Assembly: GCA_020216805.1 (NCBI GenBank)
Contig: JAIWNN010000057.1
Span: forward strand, 1-10,000
Direction: 5' to 3'
From: Desulfarculus sp.
GTDB lineage: Bacteria; Desulfobacterota; Desulfarculia; Desulfarculales; Desulfarculaceae
Length of the DNA: 10,000 bases
The notes under the pieces are model-generated. The model was given only the letters and a program-made list of their open reading frames with translations. It made no database searches and was not told the DNA's origin. Shown here in pieces: positions 1 to 5,977 of this stretch. Every line of letters starts with the position of its first letter. Positions within the stretch are counted from its first letter, which is position 1. The position numbers were made by a program, and so were the translations under genes.

Positions 1-1434
1 GGGCTGGGTGACGGTCTCCAGGATCTGGGTCAGGATGCGGGCCTCGTTCGCGCCCATCACCCGCCGCACCACCTGGGGCGTGGTCTCCTCCACCAGGTGG
101 CCCGATTGGTCCACCACCGCCTTCACCGCGTGGGGCTTCATCAGCACCCCGCCGTTGGCGATGGCGGCCACGGCGCTGACCAATTGCAGGCCGGTGACGG
201 CCACCCCCTGACCGAAGCAGATGTTGGCCATGTCCACCGGCCGCCAGGCGCTGGCCGGACGCAGGATGCCGTCGGCCTCGCCGGGCAGGTCCACCTGGGT
301 CGGCGCGCCGAAGCCGAAGGCCCTGAAGGTGTCGTGCAGGACCTTGGCGCCCACCGCCTGACCCACCTTGGCCGCGCCGATGTTGGAGCTGACCTTGACG
401 ATCTCCGGCAGGGTCAGGTGGCCGTAGGAGTGGGTGTCGTGGATGACCCGGCCGCCGATACCCCATTCCCCCTGCTCGCAATAGAAGGTGCGGTCCAGGG
501 GTATCTTGCCGCTGTTCAGGGCGGCGGCGGCCACGAACATCTTGAAGGTGGAGCCGGGTTCGAAGGCGTCGGTGATCAGCCGATTGCGGTAGGTCTCCTT
601 GGGATAGTCGCCGAAGACGTTGGGATTGAAGACCGGATGGCTGGCGCAGGCCAGGATCTCGCCGGTCTGGGGGGCCAGCACGATGGCCATGCCGCCCTTG
701 GCCCGGTGTTTGAACACCGCCGCGGCCAGGGCCTTCTCGGTCTGGTATTGCAGGCGGCGGTCCAGGGTCAGGATCAGGTGGTGGCCCTCGGGCAGATTGG
801 TGAAGGCGGCCGGGGTCAGGTGGATGGTGCGTCCCAGGGCGTCGCGCAGGCTGGTGGAGAGCACCGCCGGCCCCTTGAGTTTGGCGTCGTAACGGGCCTC
901 CACTCCCTCCAAGCCTTTGGCGTCCATGCCGGCGAAGCCCAGCAGGTGACAGGCCAGAGTGGTGTAGGGGTAGAAGCGGCGGGGCTCGGTCATCAGGCCC
1001 ACTCCGCGCAGCTCCAGGGCCCGGACCGCCTCGGCCTGGTCGGGGCTGATCCGACGCTCGATCCAGACGAAGGGCCGCTCGCTCTTGAGCCGGGCCACCA
1101 CCTGCTCCGGCGGCAGGTCCAGGGCCTTGGCCAACAGGCGGCCGGTCTGCTCGGGAGTCTTGATGGACAAGGGCCGGGCGTAGACGCTATCGGTGTCCAG
1201 ACTCACCGCCAGCTCCTGCTGCTGACGGTCATAGATGATGCCGCGGCGGGGGATCACCTCCACCTTCTTGATGAACTCGCGCTGGGCCCGGGCGGCCAGC
1301 TCCTCGCCCTGCCACCATTGCAGATGGACCGCACGCCCGCCCAACACCACCGCCGCCAGGGCGAAGCCCCAGGCCACGATCATCAGGCGCAGGCGCAGCC
1401 AGCGGTGGGGGTCTCTGGGAGCACGGTGGTTCAA
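1..1434 (-). CDS. ftsI: Peptidoglycan transpeptidase FtsI (class B penicillin-binding protein 3), C-terminus cut by window edge
   Basis: This is the septal DD-transpeptidase that cross-links peptidoglycan at the division site together with FtsW. 478 codons are visible. A basic N-terminus is followed by one membrane anchor (about residues 18-38, around MIVAWGFALAAVVLGG), then a PBP dimerisation region (about 55-200, including RRGIIYDR), then the transpeptidase domain. The active-site SxxK motif is S295-T-F-K298 in EPGSTFKMF, and the SxN motif is S349-S-N351. The third motif (KTG) would lie about 150 residues after SxN, just beyond the window, so the gene is cut by the edge and not broken. I chose TTG at 1434: it overlaps the ftsL stop as TTGA, has GGAG six bases upstream, and keeps the basic cytoplasmic tail. 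The alternative ATG at 1383 would start directly at the membrane segment. Position after ftsL supports FtsI over other class B PBPs such as a sporulation SpoVD. Confidence 0.95.
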   Translation of the reverse strand, partial: MNHRAPRDPHRWLRLRLMIVAWGFALAAVVLGGRAVHLQWWQGEELAARAQREFIKKVEVIPRRGIIYDRQQQELAVSLDTDSVYARPLSIKTPEQTGRLLAKALDLPPEQVVARLKSERPFVWIERRISPDQAEAVRALELRGVGLMTEPRRFYPYTTLACHLLGFAGMDAKGLEGVEARYDAKLKGPAVLSTSLRDALGRTIHLTPAAFTNLPEGHHLILTLDRRLQYQTEKALAAAVFKHRAKGGMAIVLAPQTGEILACASHPVFNPNVFGDYPKETYRNRLITDAFEPGSTFKMFVAAAALNSGKIPLDRTFYCEQGEWGIGGRVIHDTHSYGHLTLPEIVKVSSNIGAAKVGQAVGAKVLHDTFRAFGFGAPTQVDLPGEADGILRPASAWRPVDMANICFGQGVAVTGLQLVSAVAAIANGGVLMKPHAVKAVVDQSGHLVEETTPQVVRRVMGANEARILTQILETVTQP

Positions 1435-1748
1435 GGCAGGCTCCGCACCTGTTCGGTCTTGGGCGCGGCCAGGCCCAAGCGGGCCCCCTCGCGCTCCATC
1501 CGCTCCGGCGAGCGCAACACGCTCAGCTCCACCTTGAGCCGGCGCCCGGTCTCCATCAGCTCGCGCTGGGTCTCCAGGCCCCGGCTGATCTCGTATTGCA
1601 GGTTGAAGGCCCGCCAAGCGGTGTAGGCATAGAGCATGGCCGCGGTGGTCACCAGGACCAGAAGAATCACCAAGGCCCGCAAGTTGACCTCCACCTGACC
1701 CCGGCTCCAGGCCAGACGCCGGCTCGAAGCGCTGACACCTAGGTTCAT
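1431..1748 (-). CDS. ftsL: Cell division protein FtsL
   Basis: This 105-aa bitopic membrane protein matches the FtsL layout. A short basic cytoplasmic tail (residues 1-23) precedes one transmembrane helix (about 24-44, ALVILLVLVTTAAMLYAY). A periplasmic heptad-like coiled-coil stretch follows (about 45-90, with LQYEISRGLETQRELMETGRR). FtsL pairs with FtsB and FtsQ to activate FtsWI at the septum. Sequence conservation in this family is poor, so the call rests on size, topology and location between rsmH and ftsI. The ATG at 1748 overlaps the rsmH stop as ATGA and has GAGGAGG a few bases upstream. The reading frame stays open further upstream inside rsmH, but that extension is a shadow of rsmH. 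The C-terminus overlaps the ftsI start, so the two are probably translationally coupled. Confidence 0.9.
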   Translation of the reverse strand: MNLGVSASSRRLAWSRGQVEVNLRALVILLVLVTTAAMLYAYTAWRAFNLQYEISRGLETQRELMETGRRLKVELSVLRSPERMEREGARLGLAAPKTEQVRSLP

Positions 1749-2692
1749 GCCGCCTCCTCGGTGCGCTCGGCCGCCCGCAGCCGGGCGGAACGGGCGCGGG
1801 GATTGACCGCCAACTCCCCCGGTCCGGGACGCCGGGCCTTTTTGCCCAACAGCCGGAACAGCGGCCGCCGTCCACAGGCGCAGACCGCCAGGCGCGGGGG
1901 GCAGACGCAGGGATTGGCGTAGCCGGCCAGGGCCTGCTTGACCCTCCGGTCCTCCAGGGAGTGATAGCTGATCACCGCCAGGCGCCCCCCGGCCCGCAAC
2001 AGGCCCGGGGCCTTGGCCAAAAACCGCTCCAGCTGGCCCAACTCGTCGTTGACCAGGATGCGCAGGGCCTGGAAGACCAAGGTGGCGGGATGGATGGCGC
2101 GCTGACACCGCACCTTGGCCGGGATGGCCTCCTCCACCAGGCGGGCCAGGCGGCCGGTGGTGGCGACGGGCTCCCGCTCCCGGGCGGCGATCAGGGTCCG
2201 GGCCACCCGCCGGGCCAGGGGCTCCTCGCCCAACTCCTTGAGCACCCGGGCCAATTCCTTCTCGTCCAGGCGGGCCAACAGCTCGGCCGCGGTTTCGCCC
2301 TGGCCGTCCATGCGCATGTCCAGGGGCGCGTCGTGGCGGAAGGCGAAACCCCGCCCGGCCTGGTCCAGCTGCATGGAGCTGACCCCCAGGTCGAGAACAA
2401 GGCCGTCGGCCCCCGCCCGGTCCAGGCGGGCCAGGTGGCGGTCCAGGTTGTCGAAGGTGTCGTGCACCAAGATCACCCGCTCTCCGAAAGGTTTCAGCCG
2501 TCGGGCGGCCAGGTCCAGCGCCTGGGCGTCGCGGTCCAGGCCCAGCAACCGTCCGTCGGGCGCGCTGGCCTCCAGGATGGCCTCGGCGTGGCCGCCGGCC
2601 CCCAGAGTGCCGTCGACATACAGACCGCCGGGCCGAGGCGCCAAGACCTCCAGCGTCTCGGCCAGGAGGACAGGCCGGTGGGGGTGCTCCAT
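1745..2692 (-). CDS. rsmH: 16S rRNA (cytosine(1402)-N(4))-methyltransferase RsmH (MraW)
   Basis: RsmH uses S-adenosylmethionine to methylate N4 of C1402 in the decoding centre of 16S rRNA. The 315-aa length is normal for the family. Visible hallmarks are the N-terminal HRPVLL (5-10), SAM-binding motif DGTLGAGGH (27-35), GLDRD (51-55), LDLGVSSMQLD (100-110), GFAFRHDAPLDMRMD (115-129), HPATLVFQALR (201-211) and SYHSLEDRRVK (242-252). A C-terminal cysteine set follows (C262, C264, C271, C273) and then NPRARSARLRAAER (297-310). The ATG at 2692 gives the expected N-terminus, although no strong Shine-Dalgarno site is seen in the 13-nt gap after mraZ, so translation may depend on coupling to mraZ. 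The stop shares ATGA with the ftsL start. The order mraZ-rsmH-ftsL-ftsI is the classic beginning of the dcw cluster. Confidence 0.98.
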   Translation of the reverse strand: MEHPHRPVLLAETLEVLAPRPGGLYVDGTLGAGGHAEAILEASAPDGRLLGLDRDAQALDLAARRLKPFGERVILVHDTFDNLDRHLARLDRAGADGLVLDLGVSSMQLDQAGRGFAFRHDAPLDMRMDGQGETAAELLARLDEKELARVLKELGEEPLARRVARTLIAAREREPVATTGRLARLVEEAIPAKVRCQRAIHPATLVFQALRILVNDELGQLERFLAKAPGLLRAGGRLAVISYHSLEDRRVKQALAGYANPCVCPPRLAVCACGRRPLFRLLGKKARRPGPGELAVNPRARSARLRAAERTEEAA

Positions 2693-2705
2693 GGCCGGCG
2701 GTCGC

Positions 2706-3146
2706 CTAGAGGCCCAGCTCGGCCATGACGGAACTAAGGTCGCCGAAGTCCTGCCGGATGCGCTCGCGATCCTGGAGCCAGCGATCCTTGTCCCAGATCT
2801 CGAAGTTGCTTTGCATTCCCACCAGTTGGACTTGACCGGTCAGGCCGGCCGTCTCGCGCAGGCTGGAGGGAATGAGGATGCGCCCCTGGCGATCCAAGCT
2901 GTACTCGGTCCCGCTGCTGACGAAGTAGCGACGAAAGTCCTGCACCTTGGGGTTGAATTGCGAGAGCTTGGCAACTTTTTCGATCAGGGCGTTCCATTCT
3001 TCGATAGGATAAGCTACGAGGCATTTGTCCGAGGCGGTGACCACCAGGCGCTCGTCGCCCTTTTGGGCCAGGACTTCGCGGAAGCGGGCCGGTATCGCCA
3101 GCCGCCCCTTGGCGTCCAAGGTGTTGGTCACCCACCCGGTGAACAC
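2706..3146 (-). CDS. mraZ: Transcriptional regulator MraZ, GTG start
   Basis: MraZ is a ring-forming DNA-binding protein with two SpoVT/AbrB-like repeats. It regulates the dcw operon that it heads. Both repeats show the family DxxxR signature: D11-AKG-R15 within LDAKGRLAIPARFRE, and D85-RQG-R89 within LDRQGRILIPSSLRE. With the GTG start at 3146 the protein is 146 aa, close to the usual length of about 140-155, and begins MFTGWVTNTLDAKGR, as expected for the family. GGAGGG five bases upstream of the GTG strongly supports this start. An in-frame upstream ATG at 3353 would add 69 unrelated residues running through the promoter and operator, so I rejected it. The upstream promoter with four 10-bp-spaced GTGG(G/C) boxes implies autoregulation. 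It is first in the operon, 13 nt before rsmH. Confidence 0.96.
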   Translation of the reverse strand: MFTGWVTNTLDAKGRLAIPARFREVLAQKGDERLVVTASDKCLVAYPIEEWNALIEKVAKLSQFNPKVQDFRRYFVSSGTEYSLDRQGRILIPSSLRETAGLTGQVQLVGMQSNFEIWDKDRWLQDRERIRQDFGDLSSVMAELGL

Positions 3147-3173
3147 TGAGGCCCTCCAGCCCAGGTTCAAATC

Positions 3174-3208
3174 GCCACTTTTCCCCACTTTCACCCACCA
3201 GGACCCAC
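3174..3208 (-). promoter_or_regulatory. MraZ operator: four GTGG(G/C) boxes at exact 10-bp period
   Basis: On the minus strand GTGGG occurs at 3208-3204, 3198-3194 and 3188-3184, and GTGGC at 3178-3174. The four direct repeats have start-to-start spacing of exactly 10 bp, one helical turn each. Linkers are TCCTG, TGAAA and GAAAA, so boxes three and four read AAAGTGGG and AAAAGTGGC. Known MraZ operators in E. coli and mycoplasmas are direct repeats with a TGGG or GTGG core at 10-bp spacing upstream of mraZ. The location and periodicity match that family well. The first box overlaps the promoter -10, and the others fall in the start region and leader. Confidence 0.85.
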
Positions 3209-3235
3209 TATAGGAGGGCCCTACGAAGCTGTCAA
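3207..3235 (-). promoter_or_regulatory. Sigma-70-type promoter of the mraZ/dcw operon
   Basis: Read on the minus strand, a perfect -35 box TTGACA (3235-3230) is followed by a 17-nt spacer and a -10 box TATAGT (3212-3207). Transcription would begin near 3200, leaving a leader of about 54 nt before the mraZ GTG. The -10 element runs directly into the first MraZ-type box, so MraZ binding would be expected to block RNA polymerase. The boxes are seen in the sequence; promoter activity is inferred. Confidence 0.85.
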
Positions 3236-3361
3236 TAAAATTCGCCAACTTATTGGATTTTTCCCCCCCGCGGCAGCCCCGCGCTGGCGAGCGCTCCCCA
3301 CCCGCGGGAGGGGTTTTCGGCCGGTGGGAGGAGCGGCCGAGCGGGTTGCCCACCGTCAGTG

Positions 3362-3402
3362 GAAAAAAGCCAGGGCAGGGGCTGGGCGCAATCGCCCGCC
3401 CC
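3362..3402 (-). terminator. Candidate minus-strand terminator-like hairpin with downstream T6
   Basis: On the minus strand GGGGCGGGCG-ATTG-CGCCC-A-GCCCC (3402-3378) can form a 10-bp stem with a one-base bulge and a 4-nt loop. Nine bases later comes TTTTTT (3367-3362). The gap between stem and T-run is longer than in a classical Rho-independent terminator, and no gene is seen upstream on this strand. It might end a short non-coding transcript or insulate the dcw promoter. It could equally be a chance GC-rich hairpin. Confidence 0.3.
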
Positions 3403-3453
3403 CTCGGAGAAGGTGTTGATCATTGACCTTGGCTGCGCCGATGAGCAAAGGCG

Positions 3454-3483
3454 TTGACCTGCCCTTCCCACGGCTGATATCTT
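3454..3483 (+). promoter_or_regulatory. Candidate sigma-70 promoter for the che operon
   Basis: TTGACC (3454-3459) matches the -35 consensus at five of six positions. It lies 18 nt before TATCTT (3478-3483), which matches the -10 at four of six. Transcription would begin near 3490, giving a cheA leader of about 190 nt that contains the inverted repeats at 3535-3555 and 3562-3589. It is the best of several weak candidates. I saw no convincing sigma-28 or sigma-54 element. Confidence 0.4.
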
Positions 3484-3534
3484 GGCTCCGCCATAGCCCG
3501 CAAGGGGGAGGAGGGAGGCTTTGCCGGTGATTCT

Positions 3535-3555
3535 AGGACGTTCCCAAATCGTCCT
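3535..3555. repeat. Inverted repeat AGGACG-N9-CGTCCT upstream of cheA
   Basis: AGGACG (3535-3540) and CGTCCT (3550-3555) form a perfect 6-bp dyad around a 9-nt AT-richer centre, followed by more T residues (3556-3558). As DNA it has the size of a dimeric regulator's operator. As RNA it would be a weak hairpin with a short T-tail in the cheA leader. No regulator can be assigned. Confidence 0.35.
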
Positions 3556-3561
3556 TTTGGT

Positions 3562-3589
3562 GGTAAGATTTAGGTAGACCTATCTTGCC
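3562..3589. repeat. Inverted repeat or hairpin in the cheA leader
   Basis: GGTAAGA (3562-3568) and TAGG (3571-3574) pair with CCTA (3579-3582) and TCTTGCC (3583-3589), leaving a TAGA loop and a two-base bulge. This gives about 11 base pairs including one G-T pair. It is AT-richer than its surroundings, which makes it stand out. It could be an operator or a leader stem. No T-run follows, so a terminator is unlikely. Confidence 0.35.
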
Positions 3590-3664
3590 GAGCCCTTGGC
3601 GACGGATTAAGCCACCGGCTGCCCCACAGCACGGCCTCGCCCCGGCCATCCCGCAAAAAAAAGC

Positions 3665-3670
3665 AGGAGG
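3665..3670 (+). promoter_or_regulatory. Strong Shine-Dalgarno site of cheA
   Basis: A perfect AGGAGG lies eight bases before the cheA ATG and is preceded by an unstructured A8 tract (3655-3662). It fixes the cheA start and suggests efficient initiation. The downstream cheW has no comparable site. Confidence 0.85.
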
Positions 3671-3678
3671 TCTGCAAC

Positions 3679-5940
3679 ATGAATGATCAGGACCTGATTC
3701 TGGGCTCACTGCTGGACGACCTGGCCGCCGAGGCCATGGTCCTGGAGCCCGGGGACCTGATGACCTACGGCGACATCCTCTCGCGCCTGGAACAGCTTCT
3801 GGTGGTGGCCGATGGACTGGGCGCCGGCCCCTTGACCCAGCTTCTGGGCGGTCTGAAGTCCATCATGGAGGGCCTGATCCTGGGCCAGATCCCGGACCAG
3901 GCCCAGGGCGTGGCCGGCCTGACCGAGGGCGTGGCCCTGGCCCAATCGCTCCTGCGCGGCGAATCCGGCGAGCACGAGTTGGGTCTCTATCTGGCCGCCC
4001 AGGGCCTGGCCGAGGGCGCCCCGGCCTCGGCCCCCGCCCCGCCCCCCGCCACCGACGAAGTGGCCGCCGCGACGATGGCCGAGACCGCGCCGGAAGCGTC
4101 TTCCGAGCCCGCCGCCCCGCCGGAGTCCAGCGAGGGCGAGACCTTCGCCGACGAGGACGAGGAACTGCTCATGGGCTTCGTCACCGAATCCCTGGAGCAC
4201 CTGCAATCCATCGAGGTCAACATCCTGCTCTTGGAGGACACCCCCGACGACCAGGAGACCCTGGCCGCGGTCTTCCGCCCCTTCCACACCATCAAGGGCG
4301 TCAGCGGGTTCCTCAACCTCCAGGACATCAACCACCTCTCCCACGCCCTGGAGAACCTGCTGGACCAGGCCCGCAGCGGCCGCCTGGTGGTGGCCGGCGA
4401 GGCCATCGACGTGATCCTGGCCGGAGTGGATCAGTTGCGGCAGATGATCCTGGAGGCCCAAGCCGCCTTCCGGGAGAAGCGCCCGCGGCGGGCCTTCTCC
4501 ACCAAGGCCCTGGAAGACCGCATCGAAGCGGTGTTGAGCGGCGAGGCCGTCGCGCCGGCCGCCCCCCCGCCCCCCCGCCTGGGCGAGGTGCTGGTGGAAA
4601 AGGGCCTGGTGGAGCCGGAGGCGGTGGAGGAGGCCCTGGCCGAGCAACGCGAACGCCCCGACAAACCGCTGGGGGAGATCCTGCTGAGCCAGGGCGCGGC
4701 GGGGCCATCCGAGGTGGCCGAGGGCCTCAAGGCCCAGCGCGCCATGGCCCAAGGCGCCCGTCAGGTGCAGGCCCAGGAAGTCAAGATCGACACCGTCAAG
4801 CTGGACAACCTGTTGGACATGGTGGGCGAGCTGGTCATCGCCCAGAGCATGGTGGCGGCCAATCCCAAGGTCCAGGCCATCAACGACCGCAAGCTTGCCG
4901 CCGACCTCTCCCAGCTGGCCCGCATCACCACCGAGCTGCAGAAGAGCACCATGGCCATGCGCATGGTGCCGATCAAGCAGACCTTCCAAAAAATGGTCCG
5001 GGTGGTGCGGGACACCGCCAAGAAACAGGGCAAGGCGGTGCGCCTGCTCCTGGAAGGCGAGACCACCGAGATCGACCGCAACATGGTCGAGAAGTTCTAC
5101 GAGCCCCTGGTGCACATGGTGCGCAACTCGGTGGACCACGGCATCGAGTCGGTCGAGGAGCGCCTGGCCGCCGGCAAGCCCGAGGAGGGCACCGTGACCC
5201 TGGCCGCCTACCACAAAGGCGGCAACGTCTGCATCGAGATCCGCGACGACGGCAAGGGTCTGAACCGACAGAAGATCGTGGCCAAGGCCATCGAGCGGGG
5301 CCTGATCAGCGGCGACGAGGGGCTCTCCGACGAGGAGGCCTTTCACCTGATCTTCGAGCCCGGCTTCTCCACCGCCGAGGTGATCACCGACATCAGCGGC
5401 CGCGGCGTGGGCATGGACGTGGTCAAGCGCACCATGGAGGAGCTGCGGGGCAAGATCGAGATCCGCTCCCTGGAAGGCCAGGGCACCACCTTCACCATCG
5501 CCCTGCCGCTCACCCTGGCCATCATCGACGGCATGGTGGTGGAGGCCGCCGGCGAGCGCTTCATCCTGCCCACGGTGGCGGTGGTGGAGTCGCTGCGACC
5601 CCGCCGCGAGGAGTACAGCACCGTCCAGGGCCGGGGCGAGATGATCATGATCCGCGGCAACCTGCTGCCGCTGATCCGCCTGCACGAGGTGGTGAACGAC
5701 GGCCACGAGCGCCCCGAGCCCTGGGACACCCTGGTGGTGGTGGTGGAACACCACGGCCAACGGCGCTGCCTGCTGGTGGACCGCCTCATCGGCCGCCAGG
5801 AGGTGGTCATCAAATCCCTGGGCGAGAGTCTCAAAGACGTCAAGGTGGTGGCCGGCGGGGCCATCATGGGCGACGGCCGGGTGGGCTTGATCCTGGACGT
5901 GGAAGGGGTCTTCAAGGCCCACGAGAACCGCCGGGCCTGA
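3679..5940 (+). CDS. cheA: Chemotaxis histidine kinase CheA with N-terminal extension and MshEN-like tandem repeat
   Basis: This cytoplasmic kinase autophosphorylates in receptor arrays and passes phosphate to CheY and CheB. It has 753 residues. Residues 1-110 are a helical extension without a recognised motif, followed by an Ala/Pro/Glu linker (about 111-157). The HPt domain (about 160-265) carries the phospho-acceptor H203 in FHTIKG. Residues 300-353 hold two LGE-type 24-residue motifs where a P2 domain is usual. Dimerisation helices span about 366-430. The ATPase domain shows the N box (VRNSVDHGIE, N483), G1 (DDGKG, 523-527), F box (FEPGFS, 559-564) and GRGVGMD (574-580). A CheW-like P5 domain begins near 619. 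All catalytic boxes are intact, so it should be active. The start is fixed by AGGAGG eight bases upstream. It heads cheA-cheW-cheR-cheB. Confidence 0.98.
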   Translation: MNDQDLILGSLLDDLAAEAMVLEPGDLMTYGDILSRLEQLLVVADGLGAGPLTQLLGGLKSIMEGLILGQIPDQAQGVAGLTEGVALAQSLLRGESGEHELGLYLAAQGLAEGAPASAPAPPPATDEVAAATMAETAPEASSEPAAPPESSEGETFADEDEELLMGFVTESLEHLQSIEVNILLLEDTPDDQETLAAVFRPFHTIKGVSGFLNLQDINHLSHALENLLDQARSGRLVVAGEAIDVILAGVDQLRQMILEAQAAFREKRPRRAFSTKALEDRIEAVLSGEAVAPAAPPPPRLGEVLVEKGLVEPEAVEEALAEQRERPDKPLGEILLSQGAAGPSEVAEGLKAQRAMAQGARQVQAQEVKIDTVKLDNLLDMVGELVIAQSMVAANPKVQAINDRKLAADLSQLARITTELQKSTMAMRMVPIKQTFQKMVRVVRDTAKKQGKAVRLLLEGETTEIDRNMVEKFYEPLVHMVRNSVDHGIESVEERLAAGKPEEGTVTLAAYHKGGNVCIEIRDDGKGLNRQKIVAKAIERGLISGDEGLSDEEAFHLIFEPGFSTAEVITDISGRGVGMDVVKRTMEELRGKIEIRSLEGQGTTFTIALPLTLAIIDGMVVEAAGERFILPTVAVVESLRPRREEYSTVQGRGEMIMIRGNLLPLIRLHEVVNDGHERPEPWDTLVVVVEHHGQRRCLLVDRLIGRQEVVIKSLGESLKDVKVVAGGAIMGDGRVGLILDVEGVFKAHENRRA
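4576..4737 (+). other. MshEN/GspE-N-like tandem repeat inside CheA (residues 300-353)
   Basis: Motif 1 (residues 300-323, RLGEVLVEKGLV through LAEQ) fits the MshEN pattern RLGxxhhxxGhhxxxxLxxxLxxQ, except that the first late leucine is valine. Motif 2 (330-353, PLGEILLSQG through LKAQ) keeps LG, the hydrophobic pair, G and the final Q. It has P in place of R, and AA where the second hydrophobic pair belongs. The spacer is six residues. In type II secretion and pilus ATPases this paired motif binds c-di-GMP. Here it sits between the HPt domain and the dimerisation helices. Binding is not shown and the second site looks weakened. Confidence 0.65.
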
Positions 5941-5977
5941 CGCCTCCACGACCGGGCCAACGTCTTACGGCAAAGCG

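Larger units (their letters stand above)
3236..3678. other. Divergent intergenic region mraZ/cheA, no coding gene seen
   Basis: About 440 bp separate the mraZ promoter from the cheA start. I see no credible coding sequence. A 73-codon minus-strand frame at 3250-3471 has no recognisable motif or good ribosome site. I looked for the conserved cores of RNase P RNA, SRP RNA and a c-di-GMP riboswitch on both strands and did not see them. The region holds several inverted repeats (3378-3402, 3535-3555, 3562-3589), a candidate plus-strand promoter (3454-3483), and an A8 tract with a strong ribosome site just before cheA. A small RNA or long regulated leader is possible but unproven. Confidence 0.6.

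Noticed and set aside
97..1626. Long plus-strand open frame of 509 codons
   Set aside because: It lies antisense to ftsI and ftsL, is rich in Gly, Gln, His and Ala, and has no motif. It is the usual by-product of high-GC coding on the opposite strand.
3147..3353. N-terminal extension of MraZ to an upstream ATG at 3353
   Set aside because: It would place the promoter and the MraZ boxes inside the coding region. The GTG at 3146 has an excellent Shine-Dalgarno site and gives the family N-terminus.
3250..3471. 73-codon minus-strand open frame in the mraZ-cheA gap
   Set aside because: No recognisable domain, no good ribosome site and atypical composition. It overlaps inverted repeats and is best treated as non-coding.
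3484..3497. Sigma-54-like GG-N10-GC spacing upstream of cheA
   Set aside because: The flanking bases do not match TGGCAC or TTGC well enough, and GG-N10-GC occurs often by chance in such GC-rich DNA.
3241..3660. Possible RNase P RNA, SRP RNA or c-di-GMP riboswitch in the divergent gap
   Set aside because: The conserved core sequences expected for these RNAs were not found on either strand.
4562..4576. Two C7 tracts in cheA as a phase-variable switch
   Set aside because: They encode the PPPP linker before the MshEN-like motifs and are interrupted by G. This is explained by proline codons in a high-GC genome.
3706..5949. Very long minus-strand open frame of 747 codons
   Set aside because: It is antisense to the well-supported cheA and shows His/Gly/Leu/Gln-rich low-complexity composition typical of GC-biased shadow frames.
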